From UBA11512 sp964623895 (GTDB lineage: Bacteria > Bacillota > Clostridia > Oscillospirales > CAG-272), in contig CAZUWA010000010.1 in the NCBI GenBank assembly GCA_964623895.1, positions 1-44,485 of the forward strand: a DNA stretch of 44,485 bases, written 5' to 3'. The position numbers and the translations under genes were made by a program. Below the pieces are notes generated by a model that ran no database searches, was not told the DNA's origin, and saw nothing but the letters and a program-made list of their open reading frames with translations. Shown in pieces: positions 8,095 to 16,733 of the stretch; within the stretch, counting starts at the first letter, position 1, and each line of letters opens with the position of its first letter.

Positions 8095-8109
8095 TGGGGC
8101 GAAGTGGTG
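8095..8109 (+). promoter_or_regulatory. Possible MraZ operator
   Basis: TGGGG (8095-8099) and TGGTG (8105-8109) sit five bases apart, as in the TGGGN-N5 repeats that MraZ binds in E. coli. Only two copies are seen and one is imperfect. The site lies downstream of the promoter, inside the leader, where repressor binding could block elongation. Confidence 0.3.
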
Positions 8110-8200
8110 GAATTGAGTATAAAAAACATCAAATAATTCAAAACCACTACAGAATTATCGCGCGTTTTATTGAAAATGGCGAGAGAAAGGAGGAACGTCT

Positions 8201-8614
8201 GTGTACGGCAGTTTTCAACACACGATTGATGCCAAAGGGCGGATGTTCCTGCCTTCCAAATTCCGTATGGAACTTGGCGATACCGTTTATTTGAGTGATA
8301 ATACCGAAGGCGGTCTGTATGTCTTTTCCGAAGCCGAATGGGAGAGGTATATCAACCAGTGGGCGATCGAAGGAGAGTATACCTCGAAAGCCTTCAGGTT
8401 GACTGCGGCAGAAGCAGTCGAAAGCGACGTCGATTGCCAAGGGCGCATCCTTATTCCGCAAAATGTCAGGGAGGAGTTTTCGCTCGGAAAAACAGTAATG
8501 GTCATCGGCGTCGGCAAGAGGGCGGAGATTTGGGATCCGGAACGTTTTGCGGAATATAAGAAGTCGCTTACGGGTGCGGACAAGCAAGCAGAGATGGTCG
8601 CACGCAAGATGTAA
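8201..8614 (+). CDS. mraZ: Transcriptional regulator MraZ
   Basis: This 137-residue protein carries two SpoVT/AbrB-like half-barrels, each with the family D-x-K-G-R / D-x-x-G-R-(I/L)-x-x-P core: DAKGRMFLPSKFR near residue 11 and DCQGRILIPQNVR near residue 80. MraZ is a ring-forming DNA-binding protein that represses its own division and cell wall operon. It starts with GTG at 8201, chosen because a strong AAAGGAGGA site precedes it and the family begins M-x-G-x-(F/Y). It is the first gene of the cluster. Confidence 0.95.
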   Translation: MYGSFQHTIDAKGRMFLPSKFRMELGDTVYLSDNTEGGLYVFSEAEWERYINQWAIEGEYTSKAFRLTAAEAVESDVDCQGRILIPQNVREEFSLGKTVMVIGVGKRAEIWDPERFAEYKKSLTGADKQAEMVARKM

Positions 8615-8632
8615 CTGTAAAAGGAAACGGAC

Positions 8633-9571
8633 ATGGATAATATGGAATTTTCCCATTATTCGGTAATGAAGAATGAGGCGATCGATGCACTTTCTGTCAA
8701 AGAAAATGGGATATACTTAGATTGTACCTGCGGTGGAGGCGGTCACAGCTTAGAGATCGTAAAGAAACTAACTACGGGTCATTTATACTGTATCGATCAG
8801 GATGAAGCGGCGATTGCCGCATGTGAAAAGCGCCTTGCAGGCTATGAAGGACGTTTTACGATGGTACGTACCAATTTCTCGCAGGTTGCGGAAATGATGA
8901 AGTTCTATGGCGTGGAGAAGATCGACGGCGCACTTCTCGATCTTGGCGTGTCTTCTTTCCAACTTGACACTGCTGAACGCGGCTTTTCCTACATGAAGGA
9001 TGCGCCGCTCGATATGCGCATGGATCAGAGTCGGAACTTTTCTGCTTATGACGTGGTCAATGGATACAGCGAAGCGGAACTTAAACGTGTGCTTTACAGT
9101 TGGGGAGAAGAAAAATTCGCTCCCCAGATTGCAAGGGCGATTGTCAGGAAAAGAGCGGATGCGCCGATCGTGCGCACGGGGGAACTGGTTGAGACCATTA
9201 AAAACGCATTGCCTACTAAAGCAAAGGTCGGTGGACATCATCCGGCAAAAAGAAGCTTTCAGGCGATTCGTATTGAAGTAAATAAAGAATTGGATATTAT
9301 TGAACCGACGTTAAGATCTTTGATCGGAATGCTTTCACCGGGCGGCAGATTGGCAGTGATTACCTTTCATTCTTTGGAGGATCGTATTACCAAACAGACA
9401 TTTGCAAGTCTTGTAAACGGCTGTACCTGTCCGCGCGACTTTCCGATATGTATTTGCGGAAACAAGCCGCAGATCAAGTTGATCGCCAAAGGGGACGGTC
9501 CATCGGATAAAGAACTTGAAGAAAATCCAAGATCAAGAAGCGCAAGATTGCGCTCGGTTGAAAAACTGTAA
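8633..9571 (+). CDS. rsmH: 16S rRNA (cytosine1402-N4)-methyltransferase RsmH
   Basis: This 312-residue protein has family markers at every landmark: HYSVMKNEAIDAL at the start, the SAM loop YLDCTCGGGGHS, LLDLGVSSFQLD, GFSYMKDAPLDMRMD, and late in the protein LAVITFHSLEDRI followed by the end signature NPRSRSARLRSVEK. It methylates C1402 of 16S rRNA at the decoding centre. It follows mraZ by 18 bases, the standard order in bacteria (mraZ-rsmH-ftsL-pbp). Confidence 0.97.
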   Translation: MDNMEFSHYSVMKNEAIDALSVKENGIYLDCTCGGGGHSLEIVKKLTTGHLYCIDQDEAAIAACEKRLAGYEGRFTMVRTNFSQVAEMMKFYGVEKIDGALLDLGVSSFQLDTAERGFSYMKDAPLDMRMDQSRNFSAYDVVNGYSEAELKRVLYSWGEEKFAPQIARAIVRKRADAPIVRTGELVETIKNALPTKAKVGGHHPAKRSFQAIRIEVNKELDIIEPTLRSLIGMLSPGGRLAVITFHSLEDRITKQTFASLVNGCTCPRDFPICICGNKPQIKLIAKGDGPSDKELEENPRSRSARLRSVEKL

Positions 9572-9603
9572 AGGTAGTTAAAGGAAAAGAAAGGACGGCT
9601 GAA

Positions 9604-10272
9604 ATGCGCATTTTCGGTATTTTCAGTAAGAATATAAATGATAAAAACGGCAAAAAAGAACTTCCGAAAGAATGCCCGTCTGTCATTTCGCGCGGCGGTA
9701 GGATTGCCAGAGTAGGCGAGCGTACTGCGGAAATGACCGGAGATACCATGAAGCAGATTTACACTGAGAAGAGCAATTATCCGGAAGATATGGCTATTGA
9801 AGCGGTAGATATTCGCACGGCGGATTACAAAGAGGAAAAGATCAGTCGAAAAAAGAGAAGCTTTCACACCGTTGCGAAAGAGAAGAGAACGCCGTTGCCG
9901 ATCGCGACGATCGTGATCTTTTTGTTCTGTACCATGCTTGTGATGACGACCATTGTCAATATCATTCAGATCGATGGTTACAGCAAGGAGGTCAAAAATC
10001 TCGAAAAACAGATGAAGGCGTTGGAAGAAACAAAGATGGAACTGAATGCTGAACTTGCAGAGAAGAATGACATGGAGACTCTCAAGAACTATATCGGCGA
10101 GTTGGGAATGGTGCCGGAAGCGGAAACTAAGGGGCAGATCACCATTGTTCCGGACAGTAACGAAAGTATTACCGATTTCGAGACGGACGAAGAGAAAGAG
10201 CCTGTCGTATCGGTGGTTCTCAGCGCTGTGATGGGCAATTTGATCGATGCATTGAGTGTTTTCTTGAAATAA
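9604..10272 (+). CDS. FtsL-like division protein with a long N-terminal extension
   Basis: This 222-residue protein sits where ftsL normally lies. Residues 97-122 form one membrane helix, followed by a coiled coil (about 125-160, KEVKNLEKQMKALEETKMEL), as in FtsL/DivIC, which form the division complex with FtsQ/DivIB. Two features exceed the family norm of about 100-120 residues: a charged cytoplasmic region of about 96 residues before the helix, and an acidic linker ending in a hydrophobic C-terminal helix (about 200-221). Assignment rests on position and architecture, since FtsL diverges too fast for motif recognition. Confidence 0.75.
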   Translation: MRIFGIFSKNINDKNGKKELPKECPSVISRGGRIARVGERTAEMTGDTMKQIYTEKSNYPEDMAIEAVDIRTADYKEEKISRKKRSFHTVAKEKRTPLPIATIVIFLFCTMLVMTTIVNIIQIDGYSKEVKNLEKQMKALEETKMELNAELAEKNDMETLKNYIGELGMVPEAETKGQITIVPDSNESITDFETDEEKEPVVSVVLSAVMGNLIDALSVFLK

Positions 10273-10302
10273 GGCATAGATCTTCAAAAAATGAATATTT
10301 AT

Positions 10303-10336
10303 GATTGAGAGTACAACATCGTTGTTACTCTCAATC
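10303..10336 (+). terminator. Long hairpin between the ftsL-like gene and the PBP gene
   Basis: GATTGAGAGTACAAC (10303-10317) pairs with GTTGTTACTCTCAATC around a three-base loop with one bulged T. The downstream sequence is only moderately T-rich, so it may be a partial terminator or an mRNA processing/stability element splitting the operon. Confidence 0.55.
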
Positions 10337-10366
10337 TTCATATATTCTAAAAATATATTGCGAAAA

Positions 10367-10395
10367 TTGTGGCAAAACAGCAGATGCATCATAAT
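10367..10395 (+). promoter_or_regulatory. Possible internal promoter for the PBP gene
   Basis: TTGTGG (10367-10372), a 17-base spacer and CATAAT (10390-10395), just after the hairpin at 10303-10336. A second -10-like TATAAT at 10414-10419 lacks a good -35. Confidence 0.45.
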
Positions 10396-10458
10396 TCGTT
10401 CACAATCTTGAGTTATAATATCGGTGTGCTGTTCTTATACGGAAAAGGAGAAACTGAA

Positions 10459-12702
10459 ATGAAAAAAGCCAAGATCTTTTACAGAAGAAGCCTGTTGGCC
10501 TTCTTGTCTTTGATCATTTTTGCAATATATATATTTACCTACTTGTACAAAGAGCAGGTGATCAACTATGATTACAATTTCGGCAAGGTCATGGCGAACA
10601 TGATGCAGGTTTCTACCATCAAAGCGGAGCGGGGAAACATATACGACAGAAATATGCAGTTGCTTGCCACCAATATCACGACCTACCGTGTCTTTATCTC
10701 TCCTGCGGATATTGAAAAGGAAGAGGACAGAGAAAATATCTGTAAAAATCTCTCCGATATTTTGGATGTGTCTTACGAGGAGATCATGACGCGAGCGCTT
10801 AAGACCAACCGAAAGGACGAGACTATTAAAAAGAATGTTTCGGAAGAAGACGCAACGGCAATCAGGGAGTTTATAGCCAAATACGACTATACCAGGATGA
10901 TCCATCTGGAAGCAACATCCAAGCGATACTATCCGAAGGGAAGTCTCGCTTCTCAGGTCATCGGTTACATGGGAACGGACAGCGGCCTTTTCGGATTGGA
11001 ATTACAGTATAACAGCATGATGACCGGTACAGACGGGAAATATATTTCCGCCAAAGACGGAAAGAGTCAGGATATGCTTGTCAAGTATGAGACACGTATC
11101 GAGCCGAAAAACGGTTACAGTTTGATCAGCACCATTGATGTGAATATCCAAGCGATCCTTGAAAACTATTTGCAGCAGACTTATGAAGAGAATGCCCCGG
11201 GAAACGGTGCTTGCGGCATTGTTATGGATGTCGACACCGGCGCGGTACTTGGCATGGCAACGGTGGGCGGATGCGATCTAAACAGTCCGTTTACTTTGAC
11301 GGAGAACTATGAAGCGCTTTTGGCGGCTTGCCCATATGATCCTGAGAGCGAGGAATACAATGAATACAAATGGGAACTGATCTACAATATGTGGCAGAAT
11401 AAGTGCGTTACCGATACCTACGAGCCCGGTTCTACCTTCAAGATCGTTACTTCTGCTATTGGACTGGAAACGGGTGTTGTTACTAAAGATACGGTGATGA
11501 GTTGTTCCGGCTCTTACACGGTTGCGGGCGTTGCCATTCGTTGCCATAAGCACGGCGGACATGGTACCGGTACATTTTCTTACCTTCTGCAACAGTCCTG
11601 CAACCCTTGTATGATGCAGATTGCGGAGAAGATCGGAACAAAGACATTTAGAGAATACTTTGAGAGTTTCGGTTATACCTCAAAAACCGGAGTGGATCTG
11701 CCCGGCGAAGCTTCCGGCATCTATCATGCTTTTGAAAACTTTCATTCGGTGGAATTGGCAACTTCTTCTTTCGGGCAGACCTTCCGCACTACACCTATTC
11801 AGCAGATCACTGCGATTTGCACGGTTGCCAACGGCGGATATGTCGTGACGCCGCATCTTGTCAGCGCCGTGCTTGACGATAACGGAAATGTGATCGAGAG
11901 TTACGACAACACGACCAAACGGCAGATCATCAGCGAACAGGTGTGCGAAACGCTTTCCGAGATCCTTGCGGAGGGTGTACTGAACGGTGTGGCACGGAAT
12001 GCCTATGTCGCGGGATACAGCGTAGCGGCGAAGACCGGTACATCGGAGAAGAGAGACTCGGAAGATGATACGTTGCGCGTCGGTTCAACTGTTGCTTTTG
12101 CGCCTTCAAATGATCCGAAGATCGCGGTTTTGATCATTGTCGACGAGCCCTCGGGGGCGGTTAAGTCGGGCGGTACGGTCGCTGCGCCGTATGTTGCAAG
12201 AGTCATTGAAGAATCGCTTGAATATCTCGGCATAGGCAGGGTGTATACCGATGCCGAAGTTGGTGCACTCAGCTATCAAATGCCTGATTTGACGGGAAAG
12301 ACGGGAGATCTTGCCAAGGCAGATCTTGAAAAGGCAGGACTGAAAGTCAAAGTCATCGGTGAGGGTACGGAAGTTTATTCTCAGATACCCGCTGCAGGAG
12401 AAGAAATCCGTTTGAAGGATGGTACGGTTTATCTTTATTGCTATGATCCGGCGACGGGAGAGATTCCCACACCGAATTTTGAGACGGTCAAGGTTCCGGA
12501 TGTCACCGGCTATAAAGTCAGTGCGGCAATTACGACTTTAACGAAAGCAGGCTTTAATGTCCGTATTACCGGTTCAATCAACTATGAAGCGGGTTCGGGT
12601 GCTGAAGTGGTCACACAGTCGATCGAAAAGGGGGCGGAGGTTGCACGCGGAACGGTGATCGTCATCGAAAGTATGCATACCGATGTCAACGATAATAACT
12701 GA
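10459..12702 (+). CDS. PASTA-domain class B penicillin-binding protein (FtsI/PBP2x or SpoVD type)
   Basis: This 747-residue protein has a short cytoplasmic tail, one membrane helix (about 11-29), the dimerisation domain (AERGNIYDRNMQLLA) and a transpeptidase domain. The active-site motifs are S325-T-F-K (within EPGSTFK), S380-C-N and K525-T-G. Two C-terminal PASTA domains follow (about 595-660 and 665-740). It crosslinks septal or spore-cortex peptidoglycan with FtsW/SpoVE. I cannot separate vegetative FtsI from SpoVD by sequence alone. The ATG at 10459 is chosen because AAAGGAG precedes it. A frame extending upstream to 10369 runs back into the promoter. Confidence 0.93.
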   Translation: MKKAKIFYRRSLLAFLSLIIFAIYIFTYLYKEQVINYDYNFGKVMANMMQVSTIKAERGNIYDRNMQLLATNITTYRVFISPADIEKEEDRENICKNLSDILDVSYEEIMTRALKTNRKDETIKKNVSEEDATAIREFIAKYDYTRMIHLEATSKRYYPKGSLASQVIGYMGTDSGLFGLELQYNSMMTGTDGKYISAKDGKSQDMLVKYETRIEPKNGYSLISTIDVNIQAILENYLQQTYEENAPGNGACGIVMDVDTGAVLGMATVGGCDLNSPFTLTENYEALLAACPYDPESEEYNEYKWELIYNMWQNKCVTDTYEPGSTFKIVTSAIGLETGVVTKDTVMSCSGSYTVAGVAIRCHKHGGHGTGTFSYLLQQSCNPCMMQIAEKIGTKTFREYFESFGYTSKTGVDLPGEASGIYHAFENFHSVELATSSFGQTFRTTPIQQITAICTVANGGYVVTPHLVSAVLDDNGNVIESYDNTTKRQIISEQVCETLSEILAEGVLNGVARNAYVAGYSVAAKTGTSEKRDSEDDTLRVGSTVAFAPSNDPKIAVLIIVDEPSGAVKSGGTVAAPYVARVIEESLEYLGIGRVYTDAEVGALSYQMPDLTGKTGDLAKADLEKAGLKVKVIGEGTEVYSQIPAAGEEIRLKDGTVYLYCYDPATGEIPTPNFETVKVPDVTGYKVSAAITTLTKAGFNVRITGSINYEAGSGAEVVTQSIEKGAEVARGTVIVIESMHTDVNDNN

Positions 12703-12742
12703 GTTCAGATGAATTGAGACTTTTATAAAAAGGGGCAGAACC

Positions 12743-14203
12743 ATGATTTTGAAAGAATTATTAAATGGGGTGGAGATCCGCGAGGCATCGGAAAATGTTT
12801 TGGATCTTAAAATATCCGGTATTTCGGAGGACAGCAGAGAGGATCTGACCGGTAAGGCATTTGTCTGCCTAGCGGGTGAGTATTCAAACGGACACGATTA
12901 TGCCGGCAAGGCGGCAGAGCAGGGGGCGGCGGTCATTATTTGTGAGTACCTTCCGAAGGGCTGTGAGGGCGTGCCGTATGTCATTACTCCTTCCACAAGA
13001 AAAGCAGATGCGTTGATGTGGAGTCATTTTTACGGTGACCCTGCAAACTCGCTTAAAGTCTTAGCTGTCACAGGTACGAACGGGAAAACTAGCATCACCT
13101 ATATGCTCAAGGGCATTCTTGAGGAAATGGGAAAAAGAGTCGGCGTGATCGGCACGATCAAGAACATGATCGGTAATAAAGCTGTTGAAAGCACGATGAC
13201 CACGCCGCTTCCGAAAACGCTGTATAAATTGATCGCGCAGATGCGCGACGAAGGTGTGGAGTATTTGGTGATGGAGGCTTCCTCTCACGCGCTCGATTAT
13301 GAAAAACTTGCGGGCATTATTCCGGAGATCGGAATCTTTACCAATTTGACGCCTGATCATCTTGATTACCACGGTAGCATGAGTAGTTATGCCAAAGCCA
13401 AGGCAAAACTCTTCAAAATTTGCAAAAAAGCAGTCATCAATGCTGATGACAGCTATGGTAAATACATGTATGACCAAGCAACCTGCGAGAAATACTTCTA
13501 CAGTAAAGACAGCAAATATGCGGACTTTACCGCGCAGAATATCGTCAGTCACGGCATTCGCGGCAATGAATATGATCTTGTCAGCAATGATGAAGCCATT
13601 CACATCGAATGTGCCATTCCCGGTGGCTTTTCGGTATCCAATTCATTGGCTGCTGCAACAGCGGCAAGACTTTGCGGTGCATCCTGCAAAGATATTGCGC
13701 TTGCAATGAGAAGACTGCAAGGTGTGGCAGGCAGAATGGAGACGGTTCCGCTCGGTGCCGATTTTACCGTTATTATAGACTATGCGCATACGCCCGACGC
13801 TCTTGAAAATGTGCTCAAGACGGTCAAGGCATTTAAAACGCCCCAGCAAAGATTGGTATCGGTATTTGGTTGCGGCGGAGACAGAGATAAGACCAAACGT
13901 CCGATTATGGGCGGTATTGCAACGGCGATGGCAGATTTCTCAATCATCACATCTGATAATAGCCGCACGGAAGATCCGGAAGCGATCATTGCGGATATTC
14001 TCGGCGGTGTGACCGAGGGAAGTAATTACACCGTGATCGTTAACCGCACCGAAGCGCTTAGATATGCGATCCTGCATGCGCAAAAGGACGACATCATTTT
14101 GGTTACCGGCAAGGGTCATGAAAACTATGAGATCACCAAGGAAGGAAAGCATCCTTATGATGAAAAGGCAATCATTAGGGCGGCTTTTGCGGAAGGAAAA
14201 TAG
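12743..14203 (+). CDS. murE: UDP-MurNAc-tripeptide synthetase MurE
   Basis: This 486-residue ATP-dependent ligase adds the third stem residue to UDP-MurNAc-L-Ala-D-Glu. It has the P-loop VTGTNGKTS (111-116 core), TTPLP, MEASSHAL, TNLTPDHLDYHGSM, a probable carbamylated lysine near 220 (YAKAKAKLF), the VIIDYAHTPDAL motif and the CGGDRDKTKRP motif. The residue-3 specificity loop reads D405-N-S-R rather than the meso-diaminopimelate consensus DNPR. The Arg that contacts the DAP carboxylate is kept, so DAP is the likelier substrate. murF, normally next, is missing from this cluster. Confidence 0.94.
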   Translation: MILKELLNGVEIREASENVLDLKISGISEDSREDLTGKAFVCLAGEYSNGHDYAGKAAEQGAAVIICEYLPKGCEGVPYVITPSTRKADALMWSHFYGDPANSLKVLAVTGTNGKTSITYMLKGILEEMGKRVGVIGTIKNMIGNKAVESTMTTPLPKTLYKLIAQMRDEGVEYLVMEASSHALDYEKLAGIIPEIGIFTNLTPDHLDYHGSMSSYAKAKAKLFKICKKAVINADDSYGKYMYDQATCEKYFYSKDSKYADFTAQNIVSHGIRGNEYDLVSNDEAIHIECAIPGGFSVSNSLAAATAARLCGASCKDIALAMRRLQGVAGRMETVPLGADFTVIIDYAHTPDALENVLKTVKAFKTPQQRLVSVFGCGGDRDKTKRPIMGGIATAMADFSIITSDNSRTEDPEAIIADILGGVTEGSNYTVIVNRTEALRYAILHAQKDDIILVTGKGHENYEITKEGKHPYDEKAIIRAAFAEGK

Positions 14204-14234
14204 AGTTTTTTGAGAAAAGGAAGGAATCGAAAAT

Positions 14235-15266
14235 ATGGTAAACGGAATTTTTTACGGTGTTACATTGCTTCTCACCTTCGGACTGACGGTATTGATTTCA
14301 AGATACTTGATTCCTTTTCTGAAGAGTAAAAAAATGGGACAAAAGATCCTTGACATCGGTCCGAGATGGCATAAAAACAAAGAAGGAACACCGACAATGG
14401 GCGGTCTTGCCTTTATTTTAGCAACGGTCATTACCATGATCATCATTCTGCCGTTGGCGGTTTATTTCGGAGTTGTCAATTCGTTTGGGAAACTGCTTTT
14501 GGTTTTGGGATACGCGTTGGCAAACGGACTAATCGGTGTTGTGGACGATACTGCCAAATTCAAAAAAGGGAAGAACCAAGGTTTGACCGCGGGGCAAAAG
14601 TATCTGTTGCAGTTGCTTGCCGCGTGCGTCTTTTTGACAGTCGGTATCTATTGCGGTGTATTGAATGGCAGACCCGGGGATGCCTTGTACATCCCATTTG
14701 TCGGCGATGTGTTCATCTTTGGCAACACCATTGTGCGGGTGCTTTATTATGTCTTCTGCTTACTGTTACTGACCGGTATGGTCAATGCGGTGAACTTGAC
14801 TGACGGCATTGATGGGTTGGCATCCTCTGTAACGTTGGTCGTTGGACTCGCTTACTCTGTCATGGGTATCATGTTCGGCACGGGCGCGGAAAGCGGCATT
14901 TTCCTTGGGGCGGCAACGTTGGTCGGCGGTTGCGGCGGCTTTTTGGTTTACAATTTTTATCCTGCAAAAGTCTTTATGGGCGATACCGGCTCGCTTTACT
15001 TAGGCGGCATGGTGGTCGCGCTCGGCTTTGTGATGGGCAATCCGCTGATCATTATTGCATTCGGATTGGTTTATATTCTTGAGACACTGTCGGTCATTTT
15101 ACAAGTTTGTTATTTTAAGTTGACACATGGAAAGAGACTGTTTAAAATGTCTCCTATTCACCACCATTTTGAAAAATGCGGTTGGTCGGAGATCAAGATT
15201 GTTTCTGTTTTTTCGGCAGTTACGCTGATTGCAGCGGTCTTTGGCATTTTAGATATTTTTGTATAA
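14235..15266 (+). CDS. mraY: Phospho-MurNAc-pentapeptide-transferase MraY
   Basis: This 343-residue membrane enzyme attaches phospho-MurNAc-pentapeptide to undecaprenyl phosphate to make lipid I. It has about ten membrane helices. Signature cytoplasmic motifs are KEGTPTMGGLAF, VVDDTAKFKK (Asp104/Asp105), NLTDGIDGLASS (Asp191) and SPIHHHFEKCGW, which bind Mg and substrate. Length and order are normal. It lies 31 bases after murE, where murF is usually found, and precedes ftsW without an intervening murD. Confidence 0.97.
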   Translation: MVNGIFYGVTLLLTFGLTVLISRYLIPFLKSKKMGQKILDIGPRWHKNKEGTPTMGGLAFILATVITMIIILPLAVYFGVVNSFGKLLLVLGYALANGLIGVVDDTAKFKKGKNQGLTAGQKYLLQLLAACVFLTVGIYCGVLNGRPGDALYIPFVGDVFIFGNTIVRVLYYVFCLLLLTGMVNAVNLTDGIDGLASSVTLVVGLAYSVMGIMFGTGAESGIFLGAATLVGGCGGFLVYNFYPAKVFMGDTGSLYLGGMVVALGFVMGNPLIIIAFGLVYILETLSVILQVCYFKLTHGKRLFKMSPIHHHFEKCGWSEIKIVSVFSAVTLIAAVFGILDIFV

Positions 15267-15308
15267 CAGATCTGATCGTTTGACAGGTCAACCTCGAAAG
15301 GAGTGCGG

Positions 15309-16712
15309 ATGAAATTTCTGAATAATCTTAAAACCTTTTTCTCCGGAATATTCGGCAATTCTTCAAAAAGTTCCGCAAAAAAGATCGGACGCACCGGTGT
15401 TTCCACCTCCGGCGAGGTCAATGAACGCTTGGTTCGTCAACTTGCAGAAAAGGAGCAAAAAGAAAAGGAAAAAATTCTTGAAAAACAGAAAAAGCAAAAC
15501 GGTGGTCAGAAAGGTTTGTTTGTAAAACTCATGCGTCGGGTATTTACAAGCGAATATGTAGAAGATCAACCGGAGGAGATCTATCGATCGAAAGGGTCGA
15601 TTGATCGCCCGATGCTCGTTCTTATTCTCGCTTTGACTTGTATTGGCTGTCTTACAGTATTTTCCGCATCCTATGCATATGCAGAGAGCAAGACCGGTGA
15701 CAGTTATTTCTACATCAAAAAGCAATTAATATATTGTTTTGTTGGTGTTGTCTTCATGATCGGGATTTCTTTTCTTGATTACAGATGGATGCGCAAATTC
15801 ACGCCCTATGGTTTTGCCGTGGGTTGTGTGCTTCTTGTTTTGGTATTGGTCATGGGCGTCGCTTCCGGTGCCGCACAGCGTTGGCTACAACTCGGATCGC
15901 TGTCTTTTCAACCGTCAGAGACGATGAAATTGGGACTGGTGATGATGCTTGCATGGTATTTCAGTCTTGATAAAGTCGAGCGAAAGGTTGGAACAGGCAG
16001 ACCGCGTACTGATATTTACGGTACGATCATTCCGTTAATCATTGTGGGTATGGTTTGTGCACTGGTTATGATGGAAAAGCATTTATCCGGCACGATCATC
16101 CTATTTGTCATTGGGATCATCGTTATCTTTGCAGCCGGAGGCAGATGGTGGATCCTTGCTGCGATCGTCGGACTGTTTGGTACTGCCGTGATCTTGATGA
16201 TTAAGTTTGAACTCATCGGTTATATTACCGAGCGTTGGGAACTGTGGCTCCATCCTGAAAACTTTTCAGAGCAAGATGAAGCATGGCAGACTTTGCAGAG
16301 TCTATACGCTGTCGGATCGGGCGGCATCTTCGGCGTTGGTTTCGGACAGTCGATACAAAAACATCTTTTTGTTTCTCAGCCGCAAAATGACTTCATTTTT
16401 TCGATTTTTTGTGAAGAACTTGGTATGGTGGGTGCTGTTGCGGTGATCGTCCTGTTTTTGATATTTGTATGGCGTGGTATTGTGATTGCCAGACGTGCAC
16501 CGGATACTTTTTCACGATTGACGGCTCTTGGCATTGTTTCGAAAGTCGGATTGCAGGCGCTGTTGAACATTGCGGTGGTGACCAACGCGATTCCCAATAC
16601 CGGCGTTTCTCTGCCGTTTTTCTCATATGGGGGAACAGCGCTCTTGATTCTCTTTGCGGAAATGGGGGTATTGCTCTCTATTTCAAGGTATTCTTACTTA
16701 AAAGTCAAATAA
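15309..16712 (+). CDS. ftsW: SEDS glycosyltransferase FtsW (FtsW/SpoVE) with N-terminal extension
   Basis: This 467-residue protein polymerises lipid II at the septum together with its class B PBP partner. Ten membrane helices start at about residue 100. SEDS landmarks include SLSFQPSETMKLG, the EKHLSGTII loop, the catalytic-Asp loop QPQNDFIFSIFCEELG, and GVSLPFFSYGGTALL near the end. About 98 residues precede the first helix, including a Lys/Glu-rich coiled stretch (about 42-62), while typical FtsW has 10-40 residues there. The ATG at 15309 follows AAAGGAG at a spacing of six. A GTG at 15303 is less likely. Confidence 0.93.
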   Translation: MKFLNNLKTFFSGIFGNSSKSSAKKIGRTGVSTSGEVNERLVRQLAEKEQKEKEKILEKQKKQNGGQKGLFVKLMRRVFTSEYVEDQPEEIYRSKGSIDRPMLVLILALTCIGCLTVFSASYAYAESKTGDSYFYIKKQLIYCFVGVVFMIGISFLDYRWMRKFTPYGFAVGCVLLVLVLVMGVASGAAQRWLQLGSLSFQPSETMKLGLVMMLAWYFSLDKVERKVGTGRPRTDIYGTIIPLIIVGMVCALVMMEKHLSGTIILFVIGIIVIFAAGGRWWILAAIVGLFGTAVILMIKFELIGYITERWELWLHPENFSEQDEAWQTLQSLYAVGSGGIFGVGFGQSIQKHLFVSQPQNDFIFSIFCEELGMVGAVAVIVLFLIFVWRGIVIARRAPDTFSRLTALGIVSKVGLQALLNIAVVTNAIPNTGVSLPFFSYGGTALLILFAEMGVLLSISRYSYLKVK

Positions 16713-16733
16713 CATTTTAGTGGGGGATCTATA

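Larger units (their letters stand above)
7882..8200 (+). other. coaD-mraZ intergenic region
   Basis: This 319-base gap holds the coaD terminator (7938-7980), the division-operon promoter (8024-8052), a possible MraZ site (8095-8109) and a leader of about 140 bases. I see no additional gene in it. Confidence 0.6.

Noticed and set aside
9367..10392. 341-codon minus-strand frame opposite rsmH and the ftsL-like gene
   Set aside because: It is antisense to well-supported genes, lacks a ribosome binding site and shows no domain. It is a shadow frame.
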